DNA of 64,000 bases from Chloroflexi bacterium HGW-Chloroflexi-3 (GTDB taxonomy: Bacteria > Chloroflexota > Anaerolineae > Anaerolineales > Anaerolineaceae): NCBI GenBank assembly GCA_002842045.1, contig PHBX01000003.1:1-64000 (forward strand), in the 5' to 3' direction. The translations under genes and the position numbers were made by a program. Numbering within the stretch: the stretch's first letter is position 1; each line of letters opens with the position of its first letter. The notes beneath the pieces are model-generated. The model saw only the letters and a list, made by a program, of their open reading frames with translations, did no database searches and was not told the DNA's origin. Shown here piece after piece: positions 53,208-62,365 of the stretch.

Positions 53208-53512
53208 AATTCCAACTCCTTGCAAGTCTCAATTTGCATGCCTTCTTCCACCGGTGTGATACAGGCGCGCTGGGCATGCACACCATTAATGGTGACCAGA
53301 CACTCATAACAAACCCCCATGCCGCAATATAAACTGCGTGGTTGCTGATGTTTATGACTCTTATGGAAAGTGCGGATACCTGCTGCGAGCATGGCAGCCG
53401 CCACAGTTTCGCCCTGGTAGGCCTCGATCGGTGTACCATCGACGCTGATGGTAACAGGTTTGCCACGTTGAATGGCAGGGAGCATATCACTGGTTTTATT
53501 AATGCGAAACAT
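53204..53512 (-). CDS. Small [2Fe-2S] ferredoxin-like subunit (HcnA/SoxX type)
   Basis: 102 residues. The plant-type [2Fe-2S] motif is YCGMGVCYECLV plus a fourth cysteine in QRACITP (Cys63, 68, 71, 84). It is the electron-transfer subunit that in HcnABC-like dehydrogenases joins the DAO subunit and the FAD/BFD subunit. ATG 53512 follows AGAAAGG, within the end of the preceding gene, so the three genes are translated in a chain. Confidence 0.85.
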   Translation of the reverse strand: MFRINKTSDMLPAIQRGKPVTISVDGTPIEAYQGETVAAAMLAAGIRTFHKSHKHQQPRSLYCGMGVCYECLVTINGVHAQRACITPVEEGMQIETCKELEL

Positions 53513-54659
53513 AAGCATTCCTTTCTGGTAGAAAAGCTTGAATATCCAATTCACTGGTGCCGGTGGTGATGAGTTGTGCCAGCGTTTCACCGACCAGAGG
53601 GGTGATAATGACGGTAGAGCGGAAAGCGGTGGCAAGATATAGACCATCGATTCCTGCTACCGGACCTAATAACGGAAGACCATCTCTTGTATCTGCAATG
53701 GCAGCTGACCAGCCGCGCAGAATACGCAGTTTTTTGAAGATCGGAAAATATTTCAACACAGAACGAGAGATCCATTGCAGGGAATTATTTGGAATGTGGG
53801 TTTTAAAATGGTCTGCCTCATACATGGATTCGCCCAGCAAGAGATTGCCGTGCGTGGATTGGCTGATGGCCATATTGGCAAGCAAAACACCTTTGGGAAT
53901 ATCAGCCCCCATCTCAAAGAAGGAGGCGGACGCCAGATGGTTTCTTAATTGAACCGGTAAAGGCTCGGTCACCATCGCCTGACCCAATACATAATGTAGA
54001 ACATCCCATTCGAGCCCTAACATTTTTCCGAGGCGGTTGGTATATGCACCAGTGCATAGAATGATATGATCTGCGGAAAAAATTCCTGCTGGTGTGCCAA
54101 TGGATTTGATTTTCCCATGTTCCAGTTTAAAACCGGTGACCGGGCAATGATAATATTCCTGAAGACCGGATTGGCGAGCACGGGTAAGATAGGCATTGAT
54201 CAACTGGAAGGGGTCGAGTTGACCTTCATCCGCGTGGTATAGTCCACCCAGGAGGTGAACCGGATCGATGGAGGGTTCGACTTCCTGCAACTGATTAGCC
54301 TGGACCAGTTCCGATGCAATGCCAATGGTTTGCAATGATTTTTCTCTTTTGGAAAGAATGTTCCACTGATTTTCATTTTCGATGGGTAGCAAACCACCCA
54401 GTTTTCTCAGCCCAAGGTCCCAATCCAGTTCCTGTTCAAGGGTGGCAAAGCGGGTGCGCGCCATCTGAATCATCGGGACACTGAACTGCAGTTCCAGATC
54501 CTGAACCTGGATATTGCCATAATTGGCACGCGATGCGCCGGCCGCCATGGATCCCTGGTCGAAAATGGCGGTCTTCAAGCCAGCTTTGCTTAAATAATAA
54601 GCAGCAGAACTCCCGATATAACCGGCTCCGACAACGATGGCATCAAAGTGCTTATGCAA
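53499..54659 (-). CDS. DAO-family FAD-dependent oxidase/dehydrogenase subunit
   Basis: 386 residues. The FAD-binding start DAIVVGAGYIGSSAAYYLSK and a late FAD segment (residues about 340-360, DGLYLATAFRSTVII) match DadA/glycine oxidase/sarcosine oxidase beta relatives. With the two following genes it should form a three-part dehydrogenase for an amino acid, imino acid or opine. It begins at a TTG (54659), with GAGG upstream, overlapping the HAD gene by 8 bases. Confidence 0.88.
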   Translation of the reverse strand: MHKHFDAIVVGAGYIGSSAAYYLSKAGLKTAIFDQGSMAAGASRANYGNIQVQDLELQFSVPMIQMARTRFATLEQELDWDLGLRKLGGLLPIENENQWNILSKREKSLQTIGIASELVQANQLQEVEPSIDPVHLLGGLYHADEGQLDPFQLINAYLTRARQSGLQEYYHCPVTGFKLEHGKIKSIGTPAGIFSADHIILCTGAYTNRLGKMLGLEWDVLHYVLGQAMVTEPLPVQLRNHLASASFFEMGADIPKGVLLANMAISQSTHGNLLLGESMYEADHFKTHIPNNSLQWISRSVLKYFPIFKKLRILRGWSAAIADTRDGLPLLGPVAGIDGLYLATAFRSTVIITPLVGETLAQLITTGTSELDIQAFLPERNAYVSH

Positions 54660-55494
54660 GGGTACCTCGTGATCGCTGCTCGACCCAGAGAGAGATTAAT
54701 TCAAACAGGTCCTCTACGACCAGATCAGGTTGGATACCCTTGGAGATGACTGTTTCCTGGTTGTCAACCCCAGTTTCCACCAGAATCGTTTTCATACCAG
54801 CATTTTTTCCGCCTTGAATATCGGTTTCCAGACGATCACCCAGCATGGCAGTTTCATTTGGCTGGACCCCCATCTTTTTCATACCCTGTTCAAACATTGA
54901 GGCATTCGGTTTGCCCATGATAACTGGTTTGACCTGTGTGGCTGTTTCGAGGGCCACCAGGGTCATGCCACATTCCGGCACGAGACCTTCATCGGTGGGG
55001 TAGAGCAGATCGGGATTGGTGCCGATGAATTCAGCGCCTTGTTGGATGTGCAGGCTGGCATATTTCAGCTTCTCGTAGGTCAAACTGTAATCTCCACCGA
55101 CGACCACAGCGTCCGCCTTGCCATTCATGCCATCTATAATCTGGATACCCACCTGGGTTAGCGCTTCTTCCAATCCGGATTGACCGATCATGTAAACCTT
55201 ACCCCCCGGATATTTATTCTGTAAATAAAGGGCAGTCACGGTGGAGCAGGTCAGGATGTTATCCATGGAGAGATTTGCTCCAAAAGCATTGATTTTCTGC
55301 TGGTAGGCAGAAAGGGTTTTGGTGGCATTGTTGGAAGCCACCTGAAACCGGATGTTGTGCGCAATTAAAAAATTAAAAAACTCCACCAGACCGGGTAAAG
55401 CCAGATTTCCTCGCATGAGTGTACCATCGATGTCAATCATGATGGCATGGATGTCCCTGAGGAATTCTGGTGAATAATGTTCGGATGAACTCAT
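54652..55494 (-). CDS. HAD-superfamily (NagD-like, class IIA) phosphatase
   Basis: 280 residues. Motif I IMIDIDGTLMRG with catalytic Asp pair, threonine/serine in VASNNATKT, the cap-domain segment VVVGGDYSLTYEKLKYASLHI, and motif III/IV GDRLETDIQGGKNAGM are those of class IIA HAD phosphatases. It would dephosphorylate a sugar phosphate or nucleotide. ATG 55494 shares bases with the kinase stop (TAATG), so translation is coupled to kinase copy 2. Confidence 0.9.
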   Translation of the reverse strand: MSSSEHYSPEFLRDIHAIMIDIDGTLMRGNLALPGLVEFFNFLIAHNIRFQVASNNATKTLSAYQQKINAFGANLSMDNILTCSTVTALYLQNKYPGGKVYMIGQSGLEEALTQVGIQIIDGMNGKADAVVVGGDYSLTYEKLKYASLHIQQGAEFIGTNPDLLYPTDEGLVPECGMTLVALETATQVKPVIMGKPNASMFEQGMKKMGVQPNETAMLGDRLETDIQGGKNAGMKTILVETGVDNQETVISKGIQPDLVVEDLFELISLWVEQRSRGTLA

Positions 55495-56984
55495 TACCAA
55501 TCAAGCTCCTGGATGGCTTTTTGATATTTTTCGAATTTAGCCTGGTAAAATTCTCCCAGATTGAGATCTGGGTGCACTTCTTTCTTCTGGATTTTGAAAA
55601 ATTGGGCGCACTCTTCCACTGTTTGATAAACACCCAACCCCAGGCAAGCCAGCATGGCAGCTCCCATGGCAGGTCCATGACTGTAGGTCGTCAGCGAAAC
55701 GGTGACGCCATTCACATCCGCAATAATCTGTGGCCAGATGGGGCTACGGGCAGCACCGCCAATCATCCATAACTGCTGGATCTGAGTGCCTTCTTTTTTC
55801 AGGGATTCCAACGCCCAGCGCACTTCAAATGCGGAGGTTTCCAGGACAGCACGGGTCATATCAACCGCTTTATGATCAAGACGCAAACCGGTGAAACCAC
55901 CTCCTGGTGGAACATTCCGAGCAAAAGCAGAACCATTTAAAGGAAGAAAGAGCAAGCTGGGATCCAGTTGTTTGTTTTCACTCAATGCCTGGTTCATGAC
56001 AGCGAAGCGGTTTTCTCGCTTGCTGCTAGTGGCTTGATTTTCCCAAAATTGCTTTTGCATCCATTCCGGATAAGCACCAAAACCACCCAGGAACTGGCTG
56101 GCGATCCAAAGATCCGGGATGACGTGGAAATTTAAATCCATTTGTGGTGGTATTTGCTCCACGTTCCCATGGTGGGTGACCGCATTGATCACCCAGGCGG
56201 TACCGCAAGCCAGGAATCCCTGATCGCTGCCGAGTACACCAAGCACTAATGCTTCCGCAGAGTGGTCCTGTCCCCCCTGAAATACCGGTAACCCTTGTGG
56301 TAACCCGGTTTGCTGGCAGACCTGTTCAGTTAATTCTCCTACCACAGCAGTGGAGGCAAATACCGGCGGTAACTGATCGGTGGTGATACCAATGATGTCA
56401 CACAATTCCTGGTTCCATTCACAGGTGCGGATGTCTGTTAGCAACATCTCGGCTGCCATGGAGGGATTGGTGGAGGATTGTCCGGTGAGCCGGTAATTTA
56501 GGAAAGCGTTGACCGGCAACCAGTATCGGGTCTTTTTGAAAGTTTTGGGGTCGTTGCGTTGGAACCAGGCAATCACCGAAAAGGGGAGACCTGGCTGTGG
56601 AGACCAGCCGCTGATCTGGCGTACTCTTTGTGAAGTTCCATCTTTGCTCCATTCCTGCACAATCAGAAGCGCTCGCGAATCCAGCCAGGTGACCATATGG
56701 TTGGTGGGCATGTAGTTCTCATCCACCGGGATGACTGAGCCGCCCTGGGTTGAAAGTACAATCCCACGAATACGTTGATCTGCTGTGACATGCTCCCTTG
56801 AATCACGCAAGGTGGCGATAACCAGTTTCCACATCTCCTCATTATCCTGTTCAACAATGCCATTCGGTTTGGAAATCTGACCACAATGATATTCGACCAC
56901 ACCACGTTCTTCCCCGACAGTGTTAATCAATACGCATTTGATAACAGTTGTACCAACATCTACACTGAGAATCAAATCTTCCAT
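55494..56984 (-). CDS. FGGY-family carbohydrate kinase (copy 2)
   Basis: 496 residues, homologous over its full length to the kinase at 46930. Motifs are LILSVDVGTTVIKCVLI, LPVNAFLNYRLTG, FQGGQDHSAEALVLG and the C-terminal IGGAARSPIWPQIIADVNG. The conserved catalytic Asp in GGQDHS is retained. It lies 5 bases after aldolase copy 2 and 1 base-overlaps the HAD gene, so it belongs to the reverse arm. Confidence 0.9.
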   Translation of the reverse strand: MEDLILSVDVGTTVIKCVLINTVGEERGVVEYHCGQISKPNGIVEQDNEEMWKLVIATLRDSREHVTADQRIRGIVLSTQGGSVIPVDENYMPTNHMVTWLDSRALLIVQEWSKDGTSQRVRQISGWSPQPGLPFSVIAWFQRNDPKTFKKTRYWLPVNAFLNYRLTGQSSTNPSMAAEMLLTDIRTCEWNQELCDIIGITTDQLPPVFASTAVVGELTEQVCQQTGLPQGLPVFQGGQDHSAEALVLGVLGSDQGFLACGTAWVINAVTHHGNVEQIPPQMDLNFHVIPDLWIASQFLGGFGAYPEWMQKQFWENQATSSKRENRFAVMNQALSENKQLDPSLLFLPLNGSAFARNVPPGGGFTGLRLDHKAVDMTRAVLETSAFEVRWALESLKKEGTQIQQLWMIGGAARSPIWPQIIADVNGVTVSLTTYSHGPAMGAAMLACLGLGVYQTVEECAQFFKIQKKEVHPDLNLGEFYQAKFEKYQKAIQELDW

Positions 56985-56989
56985 GTGGT

Positions 56990-57769
56990 TTATCCTTTTG
57001 CAATCCGAGCAGCTTCATCCACGGAGATGCCTTGATGGATGATGGCTGCCAGAGCGGCAGCCATGGCTCCGGGATTATCGGATTCAAAGATATTCCTGCC
57101 AATGGTGCCACCGGCAGCACCGGCATCCATGGCTTTTTTCATTTCAGTAAGAAATTCTTCTATTGTGTTGCGTTTTTTGGAACCCATGATCACGACCGGT
57201 TTGTAGCAGGCTTCCACGATCTTTTCGAAACCATCCACATAAGGAACCTTGACCCAGTCTCCCCCCAGCTCAATCCCAGCTCGGGCAGCCAGAGCAACCC
57301 GTTCTACGGTGCGATATTCGGGGGTGCTCATCATCCCACCGGGCACCATTTCCGCTTGAACTGCCAACCCCCAGTGATGGGCTTTGGAGGTGATTTCTGC
57401 CAGGTTGTTAAAGGTGCGCATTTCTTTTTCATCGCCCGGATAGGCAGAAATACAAAGCGCATCCGCGCCAAGCCGCAGTGCTTCATCAACACCGAACCAG
57501 ACTGGTGCTTCCACATCCGGTCCCAGAATGGTGGCAACGCCATCCGAGCGCAGGATTAACCCCACCGGGGAAATTTCTTTGGCGAAATGACGGGCCATTC
57601 CATAGGATGTCATGATGCCGTCCACACCACCCTGAATAGCCTGTACGATGGTCTCGCCTGGTTTGACCTGACCCTTGGTGGGTCCAAAGATGATGGAATG
57701 CTCCATAGCCATGATGAGCACTTTACCATCGGGTTTGAATAATCGATTGAGTCGACGTACATTATCCAT
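56990..57769 (-). CDS. LsrF/DhnA-type class I aldolase (copy 2)
   Basis: 259 residues, paralogous to the aldolase at 49478. The Schiff-base lysine lies in GDWVKVPYVDGF, with MAMEHSIIFGPTKGQ in place of AFDHG, GIMTSYGMA, VQAEMVPGG and GTIGRNIFESDNP. The Asp-His to Glu-His change (MEHS for FDHG) near the start may alter the reaction. It is 11 bases downstream of the SDR copy 2 and directly precedes kinase copy 2. Confidence 0.85.
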   Translation of the reverse strand: MDNVRRLNRLFKPDGKVLIMAMEHSIIFGPTKGQVKPGETIVQAIQGGVDGIMTSYGMARHFAKEISPVGLILRSDGVATILGPDVEAPVWFGVDEALRLGADALCISAYPGDEKEMRTFNNLAEITSKAHHWGLAVQAEMVPGGMMSTPEYRTVERVALAARAGIELGGDWVKVPYVDGFEKIVEACYKPVVIMGSKKRNTIEEFLTEMKKAMDAGAAGGTIGRNIFESDNPGAMAAALAAIIHQGISVDEAARIAKG

Positions 57770-57780
57770 AATAATTCCTT

Positions 57781-58533
57781 TTACCCGGCTTCTGTTTTTC
57801 GAGTGGCATAACGCTGCCCGCCATCCACACGAATCACGTCCGCATTAATATAATCGGCTTCAATCAGGAAATTGACAGCATGCGAGACGTCTTCCGGGGT
57901 ACCCCAACGATCCAGCAAAGTTTTGGCTGCGGTACGGGCAATCTTCTCGTCAGAGTAATCGGGCGGTGCCAGAACAGGGCCGGGACAGACGGCATTGACG
58001 CGCACGTATGGTTTTAATTCCAGTGCCAGTTGACGATTGAGTGCATACAAAGCAGATTTTCCCACAGTGTGCGCCGTGAAATTTGGCCAGGCTTCCCAAA
58101 CCGTCAGGTCAACGATATTGATGATGGACCCTTCCTTTTTGGCAAGCATGTCTTTAGCGGCCAGATTGGAAACATAAAAAGCGCCATTGACCAACACCCC
58201 GGTGACAATATGCCAGGCAGTGAAATCATCGGTGGGTACCGGCGTGGTGTGAAATGGAGAAGCACTATTGATCAGGATATCCACCAGCCCCATTTTTTCA
58301 TGGATCTGGTTAAACATTTCATAATCTTGCTCCAGTTCAGCAATATTGGCCTGGACGATCATGGTGGATACACCGAAGGCTTCGGCTTCCTGAGCTGTTT
58401 TTTGGGCTTCTTCTGCATTGCTGTTGTAATTGATGGCTACATTCGCGCCAGCTTTTGCCAATCCCAGGGTGATGGCTTTGCCAATACGCACAGCTCCACC
58501 TGTAATCAGAGCAGTTTTTCCTTTAATATTCAT
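57781..58533 (-). CDS. SDR-family protein (copy 2) lacking the catalytic tyrosine
   Basis: 250 residues. The dinucleotide motif ITGGAVRIGKAITLGLAKAG and NSASPF are normal, close to pteridine-reductase-type SDRs. At the active site the sequence is FTAHTVGKSAL, so the YxxxK motif is HxxxK (His155, Lys159), and the usual serine position reads NIVDLTVW. The enzyme may be inactive as a dehydrogenase or use another acid. ATG 58533 follows AGGAGTG. It lies between the isomerase and aldolase genes of the reverse arm. Confidence 0.85.
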   Translation of the reverse strand: MNIKGKTALITGGAVRIGKAITLGLAKAGANVAINYNSNAEEAQKTAQEAEAFGVSTMIVQANIAELEQDYEMFNQIHEKMGLVDILINSASPFHTTPVPTDDFTAWHIVTGVLVNGAFYVSNLAAKDMLAKKEGSIINIVDLTVWEAWPNFTAHTVGKSALYALNRQLALELKPYVRVNAVCPGPVLAPPDYSDEKIARTAAKTLLDRWGTPEDVSHAVNFLIEADYINADVIRVDGGQRYATRKTEAG

Positions 58534-58547
58534 GTACACTCCTATAT

Positions 58548-59345
58548 CTAAGCTTGAAATATTGCCTTTACTTTTTCGAAGGCTTCGGCTTCGGTTGTAG
58601 ATGGACGGAATTCCATACCAATTAATCCATCATACCCCAATTCTTTGAGTTTTTTCACCAGATTTGGAAAATTTATCTCGCCTGTGCCTGGTTCATTACG
58701 CGTAGGTACATCACCAATGTGGAAAGTGGGATAGAGTCCCCAGAATTTTTCCATGCCATAGATGAGATTGCCAGCATTACGCTGTTGGTGATAACAATCG
58801 AAAGCCAACCGGAATTGAGGATGATCCATACGCCGCACCCAATCAGCCGCCAGTTCGTGATCACGTACCAGAATATCACCCTGAATGGGGTTCTGGTTCA
58901 GGCACTCTACCCACACTTCCACGTTGGTTTGCTCAACCATCCTCATAATTTTTTCGGTCTGGTCAAGAAGATTAGCATATTGGAGTGGTTCTGAATAATT
59001 ACCTGAAAGGCGTTTGGACCATTCTTTACCATCAATAATATCGATCTGATTAGAGAAAATGAAGAGGTGTTCAACATTATAACGCTCTGCCATCTCGAGT
59101 GTCTCTGCCCAGGTTCTTAATGTTTTTTCATTGTCTGCCGGGTCTGCCAGAGAACCCATATCATGATCGAATGTTGAGTTGAGAATACTGCCGTGACGTT
59201 TACATTCTTCTGCGATGCCAGCAACATCAATTAATCGCCAGCACCACACATCCAATCGTTTTACACCTAATTTTGCGAATGGTTCCACCCGCTCAATCAG
59301 AGGACGGTCGGTAAACCAAAAGTCCATATATCCCGTGAATTCCAT
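58548..59345 (-). CDS. Sugar phosphate isomerase/epimerase-like TIM barrel
   Basis: 265 residues of the AP endonuclease 2/xylose isomerase-like superfamily. Metal-site landmarks are WVECLNQNPIQGDIL (Glu), FRLAFDCYHQQRNAG (Asp, His), TFHIGDVPTRNEPGTGEINF (His) and IGMEFRPS (Glu). It is like hydroxypyruvate isomerases and myo-inosose or ketose epimerases. Position at the head of the reverse-arm kinase/aldolase unit suggests it prepares the substrate. Confidence 0.88.
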   Translation of the reverse strand: MEFTGYMDFWFTDRPLIERVEPFAKLGVKRLDVWCWRLIDVAGIAEECKRHGSILNSTFDHDMGSLADPADNEKTLRTWAETLEMAERYNVEHLFIFSNQIDIIDGKEWSKRLSGNYSEPLQYANLLDQTEKIMRMVEQTNVEVWVECLNQNPIQGDILVRDHELAADWVRRMDHPQFRLAFDCYHQQRNAGNLIYGMEKFWGLYPTFHIGDVPTRNEPGTGEINFPNLVKKLKELGYDGLIGMEFRPSTTEAEAFEKVKAIFQA

Positions 59346-59477
59346 TATTAATCATCCTTTTCAAATAAAAATTTAACCAGGAAAAGCCAGCACGATGTAA
59401 AGTTCCTGATCCGTCCAGGAACCATTTTTTTGATTGGTAACGAACGCAGGGTATTCTGTGTCATTCTCGCGTAGTGA

Positions 59478-60629
59478 TCATAAATGAACCGGCTGTTGAA
59501 TGAATCTTGCAGGTGAATATTCTTCCAGTGAAACCGGAGGTGTCTTTCCCTGTAACATCAATGCCATCCACTCACTGAGAAGAGGAACGGTTGTAATGGT
59601 GATGACCAGGCTGGCAGCAACGAAGAGATTATCGACCTCCGGTACCCAACCGACCAACGGTTCCTCATCCGGGGTGAAGGAGGTGGGACGTCCCCAGGTA
59701 CGCACGACCCGCACTTTTTCCAGGAAAGGATACAATTGCACCAATTCTTTGCTGATGGAGGTTACACCCCAGGCACTGACACCTTTATTCAGTTTGTCTG
59801 TGGTGGTGACTGCTTCAGAGATATCCAGGGTACCATTTAACTGCGGATGTACACCAATGGCAACCGCTTTGGCTTTGCCATGAATGGTCTCATAGAAATC
59901 AGCCAGTTCCACGTTATTGAAGATCATGGTGGGGATGCGTTCGGTCACCAGGGCTTCTGCATGCGTGAAATGAACCGGGACGTTTACACCTGCCATGCGG
60001 GTTACTTTGGACGTCCAGGCTCCGGTCATGACGGACACTTTTTCTGCATGGTACACCGTATTTTTGGTTTTCACTGCAGTGATTAGATGGTTCTTCACCT
60101 CGAACCCATTGACTTTTGATCTGCCCAGAATGACAGCACCTTGCCGTTGGGCAGCTTTGGCATATGCCAGCGAAAATTTCAAAGGGTCGAGCATACCTTC
60201 GACTGAATAAGCTGCACCGAGGAGGTGGCTGGTGCTCATGTTGGGTTCAGCCTTTTGTAAAGCAGCTCTATCCACCACCTCTGTCGGGATTCCAGCTGGG
60301 GTGAGTATAGCTGAACGCTCCTGCCAGCGCTGCCATAAATCCTCGCTTTTGATCAACAGAAATAGACCGATCTTGCGCCAGTCGTATTTCGCGCCTAATT
60401 CCTCTTCCAGCGTCTCATGGCGTGCCAGACCATCACGGATAATCTGAATATTCAATGGATCCAGATGTCCTTCGCAGGTTTGGGCGCGTCCGGAGCAGGA
60501 CGCCGAAGTGCCACCACCGATATCTCCAGCCTCCAGCAAGAGAGTTTTCACCCCCATTTTGGAGAGCTGGTAGGCGGTGGATAAACCCAGAAATCCGCCG
60601 CCCACGATGATGACATCAAAAGTATTCAT
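59478..60629 (-). CDS. DAO-family FAD-dependent oxidoreductase
   Basis: 383 residues. FAD motif VIIVGGGFLGLSTAYQLSK, and a motif SASCSGRAQTCEGHL typical of DAO/sarcosine oxidase-like flavoproteins, with the C-terminal FAD loop in LFVAASLVITITTVP. It lacks the Fer2 and BFD partners that lie with the other DAO gene, so it may use the ferredoxin pool. Its ATG overlaps the stop of the aldehyde oxidoreductase gene (ATGA), indicating one transcript in which an amine or alcohol oxidation to an aldehyde is linked to the next enzyme. Confidence 0.85.
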   Translation of the reverse strand: MNTFDVIIVGGGFLGLSTAYQLSKMGVKTLLLEAGDIGGGTSASCSGRAQTCEGHLDPLNIQIIRDGLARHETLEEELGAKYDWRKIGLFLLIKSEDLWQRWQERSAILTPAGIPTEVVDRAALQKAEPNMSTSHLLGAAYSVEGMLDPLKFSLAYAKAAQRQGAVILGRSKVNGFEVKNHLITAVKTKNTVYHAEKVSVMTGAWTSKVTRMAGVNVPVHFTHAEALVTERIPTMIFNNVELADFYETIHGKAKAVAIGVHPQLNGTLDISEAVTTTDKLNKGVSAWGVTSISKELVQLYPFLEKVRVVRTWGRPTSFTPDEEPLVGWVPEVDNLFVAASLVITITTVPLLSEWMALMLQGKTPPVSLEEYSPARFIQQPVHL

Positions 60630-62365
60630 CAGCTGGCCCAAATAGCGTCTAATTCCACATCCGGCACATCAAAAACAGTGGAAACCACTTCGGTGAGTGC
60701 ATCCGTTTTGAAGAAATCCGGAATACGGTCATCAGCTGCGGTGAGACCAGCAGCGCGGTTGAAAGCCAGTTCCAGGTCGATCACTTTGCGACCGAGAATA
60801 TCCAGATAATTATCCGGCAAATCCACCTCATAGACCTTGCGCAACATCGCTACCACAATATCGGGGCGTTGTCCGGTGGCACTGGTATTGAACGCGCATA
60901 AATCTAGCGCATCGTAAGCAGCACGTTGAATCTGCGCAATCCTGGAGAACTTGACCGCCAGACTGGGATCGCGGTGATCGATCGGGAAGAAGACCGTCAA
61001 CCCGGCAGTGTGATCGGCACCCTGTGGGGAGGTAGCGTAGGTGACAGCCGTGCCCTTTACCACGCGTGGGTCATAAGCGCTCATCGCCTGTCCCTTGACT
61101 GCCGGGATGTGCTTGACACCCAGCGCCTTGCCAGCAGCCACCACACCTCCGCCAACCAGATTGCCAATGATGGTGCCTTCAGGTACCTGGCTGAGCACAT
61201 TGAGCGCTGATTCCACATCCCCAAAACGCGGGAGATCTTCCCGGTTGATGCCGGCTGGTAGAACATTCATTTCAGCCGCTTCCATCATCACACCCAGGGT
61301 GGCACCGGTTTCAATCGTGTCCATCCCGTAATCATTGCATAAGCGATTGATGCGGGCGATGCCATCCAGCGAGGCGATTTCTAAATTCGAGCCACATAAA
61401 CCGATGGTTTCGAATTCCACCGGGGCAGCCAACAATTCACCCTTTTCATCGGCAAAGGCGTTTGAGCATTGAATTACACAACCGGTCATACAGGCATGCG
61501 TGGATTTGCCTTCGCCACCGCGTTTTAGAATGACCTCACGCATAAAATCTCCGCCGATGGGTGTGGCATCCGGTAATTGACCCTTGCTGAAATTGCGTAC
61601 CGGCAAACCACCCATCACCTGAACCGGCATCACGGTGGATGCAGTACCATAATTACGCAGAACACCCACCCGTTCGCTGGTGGCAACATGTTTATTGAAA
61701 GCAGTGATGGGTTGGCGGGCATCTTTGGAGAGCTCCTGTCCACTGCGTGGTGGTAAGGGAGCGGTGATGGCTTTCAATCCCTTGGAACCCATCACAGCCC
61801 CCACGCCACCACGGGCAGCCAGACGGAAGGGGTTGCCTTCCGCATCGGTTACGGCGATGCCAGCGGCACCCATTAATTGTTCACCCGCCTGACCAATACT
61901 GATCACACAGGTTTGCTTGCCGAATTTTTCCAAAAGATAAGCAGTGGTATCCTCGTTGCCTTTACCCTGGCAATCTGCTGCGGATTCGTAATCGAGATAG
62001 CCGCCGTCTTCATTCAGATGATAAACCGCTTTTTTCCCTTCCGGCACAACACCCAGGAAGACCAGCGCTCTGTAGCCCTGAGCAGCAATCGCATCACCGC
62101 CCATACCACCGGCATTGGATTCCTTGATGCCATTCGTGAGCGGACTTTTACAACCAACCGATAAACGTGATCCGGTGGATGTGCGGGAGTTGGCGAGAAC
62201 CCCGGTGGTGAAGACCAGCGCATTTCCCGGGCTGAGTGGATCGACTTTGGGGTCGACAAATTCAGTCACCAGGTAGCTGGAGAGATAACGGCCAGCCATT
62301 AATGGATCGGGTAATTCCCGCTCCTGTATTTCACCGGTAGATAAATGGATGACTAAGATTTTCAT
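60629..62365 (-). CDS. Aldehyde ferredoxin oxidoreductase family (tungsten/molybdenum pterin)
   Basis: 578 residues of the AOR family. They carry a bis-pterin tungsten (or molybdenum) site and one [4Fe-4S] cluster and oxidise aldehydes to acids with ferredoxin. Marks are GSRLSVGCKSPLTNGIKES and NAGGMGG for the pterin, GGVGAVMGSKGLKAI, the cluster cysteines in ACMTGCVIQC and a fourth in LDLCAFN. Start ATG 62365 overlaps the alcohol dehydrogenase stop. MoaA at 7.4 kb could supply its cofactor. Anaerobic life style is implied. Confidence 0.93.
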   Translation of the reverse strand: MKILVIHLSTGEIQERELPDPLMAGRYLSSYLVTEFVDPKVDPLSPGNALVFTTGVLANSRTSTGSRLSVGCKSPLTNGIKESNAGGMGGDAIAAQGYRALVFLGVVPEGKKAVYHLNEDGGYLDYESAADCQGKGNEDTTAYLLEKFGKQTCVISIGQAGEQLMGAAGIAVTDAEGNPFRLAARGGVGAVMGSKGLKAITAPLPPRSGQELSKDARQPITAFNKHVATSERVGVLRNYGTASTVMPVQVMGGLPVRNFSKGQLPDATPIGGDFMREVILKRGGEGKSTHACMTGCVIQCSNAFADEKGELLAAPVEFETIGLCGSNLEIASLDGIARINRLCNDYGMDTIETGATLGVMMEAAEMNVLPAGINREDLPRFGDVESALNVLSQVPEGTIIGNLVGGGVVAAGKALGVKHIPAVKGQAMSAYDPRVVKGTAVTYATSPQGADHTAGLTVFFPIDHRDPSLAVKFSRIAQIQRAAYDALDLCAFNTSATGQRPDIVVAMLRKVYEVDLPDNYLDILGRKVIDLELAFNRAAGLTAADDRIPDFFKTDALTEVVSTVFDVPDVELDAIWAS

